Part shown: piece by piece, positions 56,223 to 64,000 of the stretch
Layout of the letters: every line of letters begins with the position of its first letter
Numbering within the stretch: the first letter of the stretch is position 1
Source of the DNA: Streptomyces sp. CA-278952
GTDB taxonomy: Bacteria > Actinomycetota > Actinomycetes > Streptomycetales > Streptomycetaceae
Assembly (NCBI RefSeq): GCF_028747205.1
Contig: NZ_CP112880.1
Span: forward strand, 8,095,501-8,159,500
Length of the DNA: 64,000 nt
Reading direction: 5' to 3'
Notes under the pieces: generated by a model
Database searches by the model: none
Told to the model about the DNA's origin: nothing
What the model saw: the letters and a program-made list of their open reading frames with translations, nothing else
Program-made: the position numbers and the translations under genes

Positions 56223-56248
56223 GGCCCTCACCGATCGTGGTGAGGGCC
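56223..56248. terminator. bidirectional hairpin terminator
   Basis: GGCCCTCACC - GATCGT - GGTGAGGGCC, perfect 10-bp stem, downstream of the sigma-like cluster. Confidence 0.75.
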
Positions 56249-56249
56249 T

Positions 56250-56553
56250 CCCGCTGCGCCACGTCGGGTCGGCGGCCGTCCCGGCCGGTACGGACGGCCG
56301 CCGGGCCGTGGGGCAGGGTGGTGTCAGTCGCCGGTCTCGTGAGGGAGGCCGGCGTCCAGGACGATGCGGATGGTCGGGCCTTCTCCGTCGACGGCCCCAA
56401 GACGATGCGCCGGTCAGGGTTGCCCTGGCCAAGTGCTTGGCGCGCCCTCGGCACCTGACTCCTCCAAGATCCACGGCAAAGTCAAGGCAGCCGGAGGGGG
56501 CTCGCGTCCGGCCGCCCTCGCGCCGGTCCCGCCGTTGGTTCCTCCAGGGTGGG
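56250..56553. other. intergenic, nothing recognised
   Basis: No supported gene on either strand. Confidence 0.35.
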
Positions 56554-56760
56554 CTATGCGGCCCGGTCGTAGTGGGTGGGTTCTTCGGGTGAGGAGGGGT
56601 CACCTTGCCCGTCCTCGTCTTCGGCGGCCCGTCGGAGGAGCTTCTTCTGGGCGGCTCGGAGAAGGGCCCAGGTGATGAACAGGGTTGCGGTCGCTGCCCA
56701 GGTGACGGCCCACCAGTTGGTAGGCGACCGGAGCATGGCCTCGGCGGCGGTCAGGGCCAT
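56554..56760 (-). CDS. small single-helix membrane protein (68 aa)
   Basis: Membrane helix NWWAVTWAATATLFITWALL after a short N-part, then a charged cytoplasmic tail (KKLLRRAAEDEDGQGDPSSP). No clear ribosome site before ATG 56760. Unknown function. Confidence 0.5.
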   Translation of the reverse strand: MALTAAEAMLRSPTNWWAVTWAATATLFITWALLRAAQKKLLRRAAEDEDGQGDPSSPEEPTHYDRAA

Positions 56761-57167
56761 GGCGGCCGCGTGAGCCCAGCACAGCAGGATGCCGGCCTAG
56801 CGTCGCGCGGTCGACTCCGTGGATGCGGTGCTTCGCTCGACGGCCGTCCTGCTCCATGATCCCCCTGCCTGGCACGTTCTTCTTTGCCCGACCTTGACTG
56901 TTCATGCGTTCGGGCGCGAGGAGCGGCGCGACTCGCGGCCGGTTTTCAGCCCCGATTCTGTTGACGTTGAAACAGTTGCCACAAGGCAAGAGAGGTTTCA
57001 GTAGGGGCCGTTCCGGGGCGAATCGGGTGCTGAAGTCGGCTTGTTCCGGCCCGTTTGCGTGTTCTTGGTCGAGAAGGTGTTCGCGCCTTGTGATGGAGCC
57101 GTGGCAGCGTGTGGGGCTCCGGTGGCTTCAGTGGCCACCGCGTCTACGTATCCCGTGGGGGGATTGC
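56761..57167. other. upstream region of the RHS gene
   Basis: No gene supported; AT-richer stretches near 56950-57000 (TTGACGTTGAAACAG) may carry a promoter. Confidence 0.4.
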
Positions 57168-60100
57168 ATGGTTTCGCGTGCTTCCGGCATGCCGTTTCGG
57201 CGTGCCCGTACATCCCGCAGAAGTGCTCTGACAGCAGCCTTGGTGGTGGCCGCGCTGGGGGCAACCGCGCTCCCGGCACTGGCCGCTCCGGCCGACGCTC
57301 CCACCGCCGACGGCGCGGCGGCCTCCGCGTGGGGCCCGGGCGGGCCGAAGGCGGAGATACCGCCGGTCAAGGTCGGCTCCAACAAGCCGGCCGGCAACCT
57401 GGCGGAGGCAGCCCCGACGCCGGAGAAGGCCACTTGGCTGGAGGCGGAGAAGGGGCGGGCCGGGACCGGCACACCGCCCGCACCGTCCCGGAAGGCGGCC
57501 CGCGGTTCGACGGCCGCCGCGCCGTCCGCGTACGTCCCGCAGGGGCAGGGTTCGGTGCCCTGGCATCAGATATCCGACTTCCGGGTCACCGATTCGCTGG
57601 TGGCGCGGGTGAATTACTCCACGGGCAACCTGATGCTGGCGGGGACGGACTTCGAGGTCGCGGGGGTGGGGCAGAAGCTGCGGCTGGCCCGTACGTACAA
57701 CTCGCTCGACGCCCCGTGGGGCAAGGTGTCACAGCGGTGGTGGCAGGAGTACGAGCGCTACCTGAACCTGGCGAACGCGGACGAGGTCGTCCTGTACGAC
57801 GCCACCGGGGCCGCCGTCCGCTTCACCAAGGAGGCCGACGGGGCGCTCACGACCCCGAAGGGCTACTCCCAGGACCTGAAGAGAAACGCTGACGGCACGT
57901 ACACGCTGACCGACCGCAAGTCGGGCTCCAAGGACACCTACAACGAGCACGGCACGCTGACGAAGGTGACCGACAAGAACAACGGTGCCATCACCGTCAC
58001 CCAGCACAACACGGGTTCCGAGCACAAGGGCTTCAAGCTCACCGAGACCCGCTCCGGCCGCTGGGTCGACCTGGTCAAGACGTACCCGAACCAGTGGCAG
58101 GCCAAGGACCACACCGGCCGCACCGCCGTCTTCGACCTCAACCCCGCCGGCGACCTGGCGAGGACGACGGACACCGAGGGCAAGCACACCGTCTTTGGCT
58201 ACGACTCCTCCCGCCGCCTCACGAAGATCACCACCCCCAAGGGCCGGGTCACGGTCTTCACCTACGACGACCAGAACCGCGTCACCTCCATGCTCCGCGC
58301 CACCGAGCTGAACGGCTCCGGCCACACCGGCCCGACCTGGACCTACACCTACTCCGCCACCACCCCGTCGGCGGCAGGCAGGACGACGGTCACCGACCCC
58401 GAGCAGCAGTCCACGAAGTACGACTACGACGCCGACGGCCAGGTCACGAAGGTCACCGACGCGCTGGAGCGGTCGCGCTCCAAGAAGTACGACGCGAACC
58501 GCAACGTGCAGGAGGCCGCGGACGCCATGGGCGCGGGTGGCGTCTCCGGGAACGTCACGAAGTACGGGTGGGACTCCCGCAACAACCTCACTTCGTCCGA
58601 GCTTCCCACCGGCGCGGCGGCCACAATGGGGGGCTACCAGACGATCGCCGGTGCGGACCTGCCCGAGACGCTGACGACGGCGGACGACGAGAAGACGAAG
58701 TACACCTACGACACGGCGGGCAACACCAAGTCCGTCGCGGTCCAGGGCGCGGGCGGCGGCAATCAGTCCTTCGACTACAACCCCGCCACCCCGACCTGTG
58801 GTGGTTTCGAGGGACAGGTCTGCAAGGTCACCACGAAGATGACGGCCTCGAAGTCGGTCTCCACCACCTTCACCTATGACGCCCAGGGCAACCTGAAGAC
58901 GGTCAAGGCCCCGGCCCCGCTCGGCACCACCACCTACACCTACGACGCGCTGGGCCGTCCTGAGACGGTGAAGGACGCCCGCGGCGTCACGGTCCTCTAC
59001 ACCTACGACAACCGCGACCGCGTCAAGAAGGTCGACTCCTCCAACTACCTGGCCGTCACCTACGAGTACGACGGCGACGGCAACCTCACCCAGCGCTCGG
59101 ACGGCACCGGGGTCATCACGTACGAGTTCGATCCGCTCTCCCGGGAGACGGTCCGCACTCTGCAGAACGGCTCGCAGACGGTGCTGGCCTACACCCCGGC
59201 GGGCAACGTCGACACGTACAAGGACCCGGCGGGCCTGACCGACTACACCTGGAACGAGGTCAACAAGCTCAAGGAGCTGAAGGACCCCCAGAGCAAGATC
59301 ACGAAGTACGAGTACAACAGGAACGACGTCCGCACCAAGACCACCTACCCCGGCAGCACTGTGCAGGAGGTTACCCCGGACAAGTCCGGCCGCCCCGAGA
59401 AGATCAAGGCCACCAGCCCCAAGGGCACCCTCGTCGACCTCGCCTACACCTACGCCAAGGAAGACGGCAAGGACGGCGGCAAGATCCGCACCAACACCGA
59501 CGCGGTCGCGGGAACGAAGACGAGCTACGAGTACGACACGGCGGGCAGGTTCGCGTACGCGGCGGAGAACAAGGGCACCACGCTGAAAGCCTCCTGGCAG
59601 TACTGCTACGACCTGGCCGGGAACCTCACCTCGCAGGGCGTCGACAAGGGCTGCCCGCGGGGCACCACCTACACCATCAACGACGCCCAGCAGATCACCG
59701 CGAAGGACGGCTCGACCACGAACTGGTCCTACGACAAGATCGGCAACGAGACCGCCGGCACCTCCACCCCCGAGGGCACCCGCACCGGCGTCAAGTGGTC
59801 GGACTACTCGCAGATGACGTCGATCACCACCGGCGGCAAGACCTACGCGGGCCAGTACGGCTCCACCGACCAGTCCGAGCGGATCAAGCTCGGCGACACC
59901 TTCTTCCACAACGGACCCCTCGGCCTGTCCGCCACCTCAACGGCCGGAGTGGACACGGGATTCAACCGCGAGCCCGGGGGCACGCTGAACTCCATGACCC
60001 GCGGGGGGAAGAACCACTACTACCTGACCGACGCACTCGGCAGCGTCGTCGCCCTGGCCGACGAGACCGGCACCAAGGCCAACACCTACGCCTACAGCCC

Positions 60101-60536
60101 CCGCGGCGTGCAGCGCACCACCACGGAACAGGTTCCGCAGCCGTACCGCTTCGCCGGCGGCTACCAGGACCCCACCGGCCTCTACCACTACGCGGCCCGC
60201 TACTACGACCCCAACATCGGCCGCTTCACCACCCCCGACCCCTCCGGCCAGGAAAAGAACCCCTACCTCTACGCCGCAGGCGACCCCGTCAACAACATCG
60301 ACCCTTCGGGCCTTGGATGGCTTCAGAAAGCAGGAGACTTCCTGAGCGATCACGAAAATAAGGTGGGAGCTGCTGTCGGCTGCATTAGCGGAATTGGTGC
60401 CGCAGCCGAAACGGGAGTCATCCAGGCCGCAAGCGTTTTCGGTGGACCCCTCGGGACGGTAGGCGCGGTAGCTGCGAGCTGCGCGGTTGGTGGCGCAATG
60501 GGCTACGCAGGCATGGACATCATCAGCTACGGGTGA
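57168..60536 (+). CDS. secreted RHS/YD-repeat protein with polymorphic C-terminal tip
   Basis: 1122 residues. Signal peptide 1-~44 (ALTAALVVAALGATALPALA). From ~131 a DUF6531-type entry (DSLVARVNYSTGNLMLAG; LRLARTYNS), then about 20 YD repeats (patterns such as YDALGRPETVKDA, YDTAGRFAY), ending with the RHS core hallmark YHYAARYYDPNIGRF and NPYLYAAGDPVNNIDPSG near residue 1048. The last ~72 residues are different: low-GC DNA and a hydrophobic, Gly-rich sequence AAVGCISGIGAAAETGVIQA, GGPLGTVGAVAASCAVGGAM. This is the expected place of a toxin tip; a membrane-active glycine-zipper toxin is my inference. ATG 57168 gives the signal peptide at the very start. Confidence 0.9.
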   Translation: MVSRASGMPFRRARTSRRSALTAALVVAALGATALPALAAPADAPTADGAAASAWGPGGPKAEIPPVKVGSNKPAGNLAEAAPTPEKATWLEAEKGRAGTGTPPAPSRKAARGSTAAAPSAYVPQGQGSVPWHQISDFRVTDSLVARVNYSTGNLMLAGTDFEVAGVGQKLRLARTYNSLDAPWGKVSQRWWQEYERYLNLANADEVVLYDATGAAVRFTKEADGALTTPKGYSQDLKRNADGTYTLTDRKSGSKDTYNEHGTLTKVTDKNNGAITVTQHNTGSEHKGFKLTETRSGRWVDLVKTYPNQWQAKDHTGRTAVFDLNPAGDLARTTDTEGKHTVFGYDSSRRLTKITTPKGRVTVFTYDDQNRVTSMLRATELNGSGHTGPTWTYTYSATTPSAAGRTTVTDPEQQSTKYDYDADGQVTKVTDALERSRSKKYDANRNVQEAADAMGAGGVSGNVTKYGWDSRNNLTSSELPTGAAATMGGYQTIAGADLPETLTTADDEKTKYTYDTAGNTKSVAVQGAGGGNQSFDYNPATPTCGGFEGQVCKVTTKMTASKSVSTTFTYDAQGNLKTVKAPAPLGTTTYTYDALGRPETVKDARGVTVLYTYDNRDRVKKVDSSNYLAVTYEYDGDGNLTQRSDGTGVITYEFDPLSRETVRTLQNGSQTVLAYTPAGNVDTYKDPAGLTDYTWNEVNKLKELKDPQSKITKYEYNRNDVRTKTTYPGSTVQEVTPDKSGRPEKIKATSPKGTLVDLAYTYAKEDGKDGGKIRTNTDAVAGTKTSYEYDTAGRFAYAAENKGTTLKASWQYCYDLAGNLTSQGVDKGCPRGTTYTINDAQQITAKDGSTTNWSYDKIGNETAGTSTPEGTRTGVKWSDYSQMTSITTGGKTYAGQYGSTDQSERIKLGDTFFHNGPLGLSATSTAGVDTGFNREPGGTLNSMTRGGKNHYYLTDALGSVVALADETGTKANTYAYSPRGVQRTTTEQVPQPYRFAGGYQDPTGLYHYAARYYDPNIGRFTTPDPSGQEKNPYLYAAGDPVNNIDPSGLGWLQKAGDFLSDHENKVGAAVGCISGIGAAAETGVIQAASVFGGPLGTVGAVAASCAVGGAMGYAGMDIISYG

Positions 60537-60628
60537 TTATGTGGTGGTGCCGATAGCTCGTTAGCCACAAACTCTGTCGCGGCAACGGATTCATCCGTTG
60601 CCGCGACTAAGGGTAAGCATGCAAGAAT
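60537..60628. other. short gap with palindromic repeat
   Basis: TTGTCGCGGCAACGGATTCA-type hairpin: CGCGGCAACGGAT and ATCCGTTGCCGCG (60577-60606) form a strong stem just after the RHS stop and before the first small membrane gene; possible attenuator or terminator. Confidence 0.5.
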
Positions 60629-60820
60629 ATGGAGTTCAGGGTGAACGATAAGGTCAAGCTGCAAGTATTCTCTGTCGTTTGCGTTGTAATATCTATCGCG
60701 GCATTGGTGGCTGGATTGCAGACAGGTGACGGGATGTATCTTTTCTTGGGGGGCATGGGACTGCTAGGGATTGCTCTGCTTGCCTTCGCGGTAATACGCA
60801 AAGGGAAACGTAGTTCTTGA
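60629..60820 (+). CDS. small two-helix membrane protein, candidate immunity protein 1
   Basis: 63 residues: LQVFSVVCVVISIAALVAGL and YLFLGGMGLLGIALLAFAVI helices with a basic C-terminus (RKGKRSS). It starts 92 bp after the RHS gene, in similarly AT-enriched DNA. AAGGGTAAGC lies upstream of ATG 60629. Position and size fit a membrane immunity protein against the RHS tip; not proven. Confidence 0.6.
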   Translation: MEFRVNDKVKLQVFSVVCVVISIAALVAGLQTGDGMYLFLGGMGLLGIALLAFAVIRKGKRSS

Positions 60821-61336
60821 TCCGCGAGATAGCCGGTCGCCGCAGGTCGGCGGGGGTGGGTCAGCGGGTCCGGGAAGCCGACGCCTCTTTCTCCGCTACA
60901 GCCGGGGCAGAGGGCCCTGCGCATTCATACGAGGCGGTTGTCGGGTCCGCTGGCTGCCGGGGTTGCCGTCCACGTCGACCGGGTCATTGCCGGGCTTCCG
61001 GACGACGCCAACGCCCATGCGGAAGGGGGAGGTGTACGTCCGTGTCGACACCGGGCTGGTCGTCGAGGTGCTGGCCGGGTCGGGCCGACACGCCACGCTG
61101 ACTATTGTGCGGGTCCGCTGACCTCGTTCCGGGCCGGCAGGTTCCTCCAGCGTCGGCGCTGAGCAGGACGTATGCACGGCCGATCATCGCCCGGTAGCCC
61201 GCCCCGACGCGCTCCTGGTAGGGGTGTCGCCGGTCCAGTCCCACCGGTCGGAGTCGTCGGGCCGGGCCTTGAGTCGGACCGGCCGCCGGGCCCGTACAGG
61301 CCGTGATTGCTGATCAGGAGCGCACCGTCGGCGCGC
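60821..61336. other. about 500 bp without a secure gene
   Basis: A short plus-strand ORF (MRKGEVYVRVDTGLVVEVLA, 61018-61122) and reverse-strand fragment GAGYRAMIGRAYVLLSADAG have coding-like composition but no family. Probably remains of an exchanged cassette. Confidence 0.35.
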
Positions 61337-61400
61337 TCCTCGGCAGTGTCGTCGCCCTGGCCGACGAGATCAGAACCAAGGTCAACACCTACGCTCCCAC
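61337..61400 (+). pseudogene. orphan RHS-core relic
   Basis: LGSVVALADEIRTKVNTYAP in the plus frame matches LGSVVALADETGTKANTYAY of the RHS protein; the DNA is about 85% identical to 60036-60098. It marks a displaced RHS C-terminal cassette upstream of further small membrane genes. Confidence 0.75.
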
Positions 61401-61421
61401 CCGACTGAAAGGACGAGCCTC

Positions 61422-61553
61422 ATGTGGCTCCTTTCATCCGAAGGTAAAGGGTCTTGGATTCCAGATGGCTGGCAAATACCCATCTTCCTCATCAGCATTT
61501 CCTGCGTTGCGATCACCACGCTGATCATCAGGAAATGGAATTCAAAGAAGTAA
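61422..61553 (+). CDS. tiny membrane protein (43 aa), candidate toxin tip or immunity protein
   Basis: ATG 61422 follows AAAGGACG. MWLLSSEGKGSWIPDGWQIP then helix IFLISISCVAITTLIIRKWN and SKK. Sits 22 bp after the RHS relic, in low-GC DNA. Could be the detached end of a cassette or an immunity peptide. Confidence 0.5.
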   Translation: MWLLSSEGKGSWIPDGWQIPIFLISISCVAITTLIIRKWNSKK

Positions 61554-61580
61554 GAGAAAGTGCATTTTTCGAGGGGGTCA

Positions 61581-61757
61581 ATGAGCAGGAAGAGAATCGC
61601 AAAAACCCTGGCAGTAGCGGTTGGTGTCGCCATCTGCTTCCTGTGGGGAGCTGCGGGCTGGCTACGGTACGGATCCATTGCCATAGGGGGGCCACTCATC
61701 TTCTTCGGTATCATTCTCTTGCGCGCAGACCGTGCGGGCGATAATGACTCCGCCTAA
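61581..61757 (+). CDS. small two-helix membrane protein, candidate immunity protein 2
   Basis: 58 residues. GAGGGGG precedes ATG 61581. Helices IAKTLAVAVGVAICFLWGAA and SIAIGGPLIFFGIILLRADR with an acidic tail. Same architecture as the 60629 gene (short, two helices, GG before the second helix) though not closely similar in sequence. Likely co-transcribed with the 43-residue ORF 27 bp upstream. Confidence 0.6.
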   Translation: MSRKRIAKTLAVAVGVAICFLWGAAGWLRYGSIAIGGPLIFFGIILLRADRAGDNDSA

Positions 61758-61835
61758 GGGTTTTCCGGTAATCAGTGGTCTGCTTTCGAGCCACTGAATC
61801 ACAGAAACCGCTTCGGTGGCAGTCCTCACGGAAAC

Positions 61836-61866
61836 AGCCCCGGCGGCCGTGGGGTCTGCCGGGGCT
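61836..61866 (+). terminator. hairpin terminator after immunity candidate 2
   Basis: AGCCCCGGC ... GCCGGGGCT, 9-bp stem with 13-base loop, about 80 bp after the stop codon. Confidence 0.6.
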
Positions 61867-61869
61867 GCT

Positions 61870-62138
61870 GCGAACCCGGTCGTACTCCATCCCAGGACCA
61901 AGCCTGTAAGGCACCGAGCCTGACCCACATACTCCATGTCGGTGCGGTCTGCGGGCGAGCCTATTTCACCGACGGAATTTCATCGCAGGCGTTCGAGAAG
62001 TGAGCACCACGGCTCCGCCTGGCACTGCGACGTCTCACCGCTAACCGTGCACGAGGTCGTTAGGTGCCACAGCCGGGTGTTATGCAATGTCCTGGAGCTC
62101 AGAGCGAATAGCTTCCAATCTCGTAAGCGGATAGATGC
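61870..62138. other. intergenic, no secure gene
   Basis: No supported ORF; lies between two candidate immunity units. Confidence 0.35.
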
Positions 62139-62179
62139 AATCCGGGAGGGAAAGGCTTTCAGCCTTTCCCTCCCGGATT
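62139..62179 (+). promoter_or_regulatory. 19-bp perfect hairpin ahead of immunity candidate 3
   Basis: AATCCGGGAGGGAAAGGCT - TTC - AGCCTTTCCCTCCCGGATT: every one of 19 positions pairs, with a three-base loop. It ends 21 bp before the ATG at 62201, leaving the ribosome site GAAGGAGAA just outside. Could be a terminator of upstream transcription, an RNase/translation control element or a recombination site. Confidence 0.75.
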
Positions 62180-62200
62180 ACGAAAAAGAAGGAGAATCAT

Positions 62201-62410
62201 ATGCCTCGCGTCGGATGGTCCATGGAGCAGCGGGCGCTCGTCAAGAGGTATGCCCAGTTCACCGTCGCCCTTTCGGTTACAGGGGTGGCCTTGTCTATTT
62301 TCCTTATCGTCATTGGCAATAACGGAGGCTGGGGGCTTCTGGTTCTCATTGCGTGCATCTTGATGGTGTCCTACTATTTCACCCAAAAGGGAAAAAGTGG
62401 TCAGCCTTAG
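62201..62410 (+). CDS. small two-helix membrane protein, candidate immunity protein 3
   Basis: 69 residues: MPRVGWSMEQRALVKRYAQF, then helices TVALSVTGVALSIFLIVIGN and GWGLLVLIACILMVSYYFTQ and a basic tail. GAAGGAGAATCAT upstream of ATG. Low-GC relative to the window. Third gene of this type in 1.8 kb. Confidence 0.6.
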   Translation: MPRVGWSMEQRALVKRYAQFTVALSVTGVALSIFLIVIGNNGGWGLLVLIACILMVSYYFTQKGKSGQP

Positions 62411-62521
62411 ACGTCGTCTTGATTGGCTGAGACGAGACGGGAGTGGGGAGGATGAACCCGTGTGCTTCCTTGATTCTCGGCCGGATTGTGTCGGCAGCGC
62501 CGGGTAGACGATCATGAGCCA

Positions 62522-63094
62522 ATGGACATGGACATGGACATGAACGGTTGGGCGGTGCTCGAGGACTCGAAGCGAGAGCAGTGGGGTTATGTTCCGCGTC
62601 AGTTGGTTGGTCCCCTGGTCTTCGGAGTCGATCGACGTGAAGCGGTGGCGGTCATGGCGGGACATGGCTTCGCTGCCGAGGAGCGCGAGATTGACCGGTG
62701 GAGTCCGCAGAGGGCTCAGTGGCGCGTGGAGTTCGGCAGGATGGGGTCGGACAAGCATCGACCTGCAGTGAAGTCCTACTTCGTCGAGGGCGTGGGATTG
62801 ACTTGTGTGCTTGTTGATGGGATCCGCGGTCCCCAAGTCACCTGCGAGGGGATCCGCCTGATCGGCCGCGTGCCGTCGGAGCTGGACTCGGAGATGGAAG
62901 CGTGTGCTGTCGAACGTGGCCTCGGCATCACGTATTGCCTCTCCGGTGACCTTTGCTGGCCCGGCTTCGAGTTCGATCGAGGCGGGCAGCGCGCGGGCGA
63001 TGCGGTCGTGAGCTGGGCATCGTTCTTCAACACAGGAGAGATCGCCGGTACCTCTTGGGACATCACTCCTGCGGAAGTCTGGCGTCACCAGTAG
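62522..63094 (+). CDS. hypothetical protein, possible immunity-type
   Basis: 190 residues beginning with a repeated Met-Asp start (ATGGAC three times, 62522-62539), so the true start may be any of four ATGs. Soluble: GWAVLEDSKREQWGYVPRQL, VFGVDRREAVAVMAGHGF, LTCVLVDGIRGPQVTCEGIR, DLCWPGFEFDRGG. No named domain recognised; follows the small membrane genes and may protect against a soluble toxin tip. Confidence 0.6.
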   Translation: MDMDMDMNGWAVLEDSKREQWGYVPRQLVGPLVFGVDRREAVAVMAGHGFAAEEREIDRWSPQRAQWRVEFGRMGSDKHRPAVKSYFVEGVGLTCVLVDGIRGPQVTCEGIRLIGRVPSELDSEMEACAVERGLGITYCLSGDLCWPGFEFDRGGQRAGDAVVSWASFFNTGEIAGTSWDITPAEVWRHQ

Positions 63095-63136
63095 GCCGCT
63101 GAGTTTCCGGCGCCGAGCCGCGGAAGGCGGCCAATC

Positions 63137-63939
63137 TCATCGGATGAGTCGGCGGAAGCAGATGAGGGTGCTGGCAATGCCAACGAAGGCTAGGAAATGC
63201 TCGGCCTTGCGCTCGTAGCGTCGGTGCAGGCGGCGGCAGCCGTTCAGCCAGGACATCGTCCTCTCGACCACCCAGCGGTGCCGGCCGAGACGGTCGGAGG
63301 GTTCGATGCCGCGGCGGGCAATGCGCGGCACGATCTGCCGACGCCGAAGCCATCCGCGTAGGTGGTCGAAGTCGTATCCCTTGTCAGCATGGAGCTTGGC
63401 CGGGCGGCGACGCCGTGGCCCGAAGCGGGAGCGGATCGGCGGGATACCGCGCATCAGCGGGACCAACGCCTGGCTGTCATGGAGGTTGGCGCCGGAGATA
63501 CCCACTGAGATCGGTAGCCCGTTGCGGTCACAGACGACGTGCATCTTCGATCCGAGCTTGCCGCGATCGGTCGGATTCGGTCCGGTCAGAGGCCCCCTTT
63601 GACCGCTCGGACGCTGGCCGAGTCGATCGCGCAGCGCGACCAGTCCAGCTCACCGTTCCTGCCGAGCTGGTCAAGGACCACACGGTGCAACTTTGCCCAG
63701 ACCCTCGCCGTGGACCAATCGGTGAAGCGGCGGTGGACCGTCTGCCAGGAAGCTCCGAAGACTGGTGGCACTTGCCGCCAGGTGCAGCCCGACGTGGCGA
63801 CGAAGATGATCGCGGCCAGCACTGCACGATCGTCACATCTCCGGCGGCCTCCGCCTTGGGCGCGTACCGGAGGCTCCGGCACCACATCCTGAAAGATCTC
63901 CCACAGCCTGTCCGGCACCAGGCGCAGAACTATGTCCAT
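63137..63939 (-). mobile_element. IS5-family (IS427-like) transposase, two overlapping frames
   Basis: First frame (63586-63939): MDIVLRLVPDRLWEIFQDVV, TSGCTWRQVPPVFGASWQTV, ending IDSASVRAVKGGL. Second frame (to 63137): LTGPNPTDRGKLGSKMHVVC, ADKGYDFDHLRGWLRRRQIV and RRWVVERTMSWLNGCRRLHR-type DDE block (RHRWVVERTMSWLN). Joining needs a -1 shift on AAAGGGGG (near 63600), the programmed-frameshift style of this group. Catalytic Asp in AIDSAS, Asp in LHADKGYD and Glu in VERTM are all present, so it may be active. Terminal repeats were not resolved and the right end may lie outside. Confidence 0.85.
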
Positions 63940-64000
63940 GCCGGGAGCAACGATCCAGCACCAATCGAAACACCGTCTTAACGTCTCGCAACACAACGGT
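63940..64000. other. upstream end of the IS5-family element
   Basis: Short non-coding stretch before the transposase; the terminal repeat should lie here or just beyond the window. Confidence 0.3.

Noticed and set aside
57729..59909. 726-codon reverse-strand open frame
   Set aside because: Antisense to the YD repeats; low-complexity Val/Gly/Arg product caused by codon bias.
57168..60300. RHS repeats read as a CRISPR-like or tandem DNA array
   Set aside because: The periodicity is at protein level (YD repeats); there are no constant repeats with unique spacers.
1..64000. tRNA, rRNA or CRISPR loci
   Set aside because: None seen on reading both strands.

Overview
The DNA is very GC-rich with strong third-position G/C bias, GTG/ATG starts behind GGAGG-type sites, and families typical of Streptomyces (modular PKS, RsbW-like ATPases, GlxA-type regulators, Tap/Tpg telomere proteins). 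It looks like an accessory region of a Streptomyces-type linear replicon, either a chromosome arm or a linear plasmid. The main evidence is an intact terminal-protein gene (tpg) behind a damaged tap, a second tap fragment, at least five insertion or recombinase elements, and a long series of truncated or frameshifted genes lying end to end.

Layout. 1-10.7 kb: an ABC ATPase (cut by the window edge), a damaged zinc-ribbon gene, a hypothetical gene and a large single-module type I polyketide synthase (CoA ligase-ACP-KS-AT-DH-KR-ACP-TE). 10.7-21.3 kb: a membrane ORF, a serine-recombinase relic, a divergent TetR/oxidoreductase pair, DUF721 and arsC fragments, an aldo/keto reductase, an IS110 element, an SRPBCC protein, Ku and erythromycin-esterase relics, an ATPase and a lipase. 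21.3-25.5 kb: a compact divergent trio (carrier protein fused to an aryl-acid AMP ligase, an alpha/beta hydrolase with a Cys at the nucleophile position, and a glycosyltransferase-like protein). 26-31 kb: a decayed, mosaic IS110 copy, then a GlxA-type regulator facing a saccharopine-dehydrogenase-like enzyme, then a sigma-like gene. 31-36 kb: telomere genes and small mobile-element genes. 36-38.7 kb: a probable injection-system effector with an ADP-ribosyl-cyclase-like domain and a secreted protein with a phage tail-fibre chaperone (S74) tail. 39-41.4 kb: mostly relics. 41.4-48.1 kb: a methyltransferase and a recombinase-trio element in which every gene carries a reading-frame defect. 48.4-56.8 kb: an ATPase, a truncated NRPS interrupted by a third IS110 copy, a secreted protein, a broken integrase, a membrane protein and a broken sigma-factor locus. 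57.2-63.1 kb: an RHS/YD-repeat polymorphic toxin with a short glycine-rich hydrophobic tip, followed by several tiny membrane-protein genes that look like an immunity array. 63.1-63.9 kb: an IS5-family element.

How the parts fit. The PKS and the carrier/AMP-ligase trio each look like small starter-acid pathways: both activate a free carboxylic acid on a fused carrier protein, and no sequence evidence ties them together. The RHS locus and the DUF4157-like effector are two separate candidate inter-cellular weapon systems. The dominant process in the window is gene decay and shuffling around mobile elements. Many relics carry single frameshifts or nonsense codons, and some of these could be sequencing errors. 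All calls come from reading the sequence and from remembered family motifs; no database search was run.
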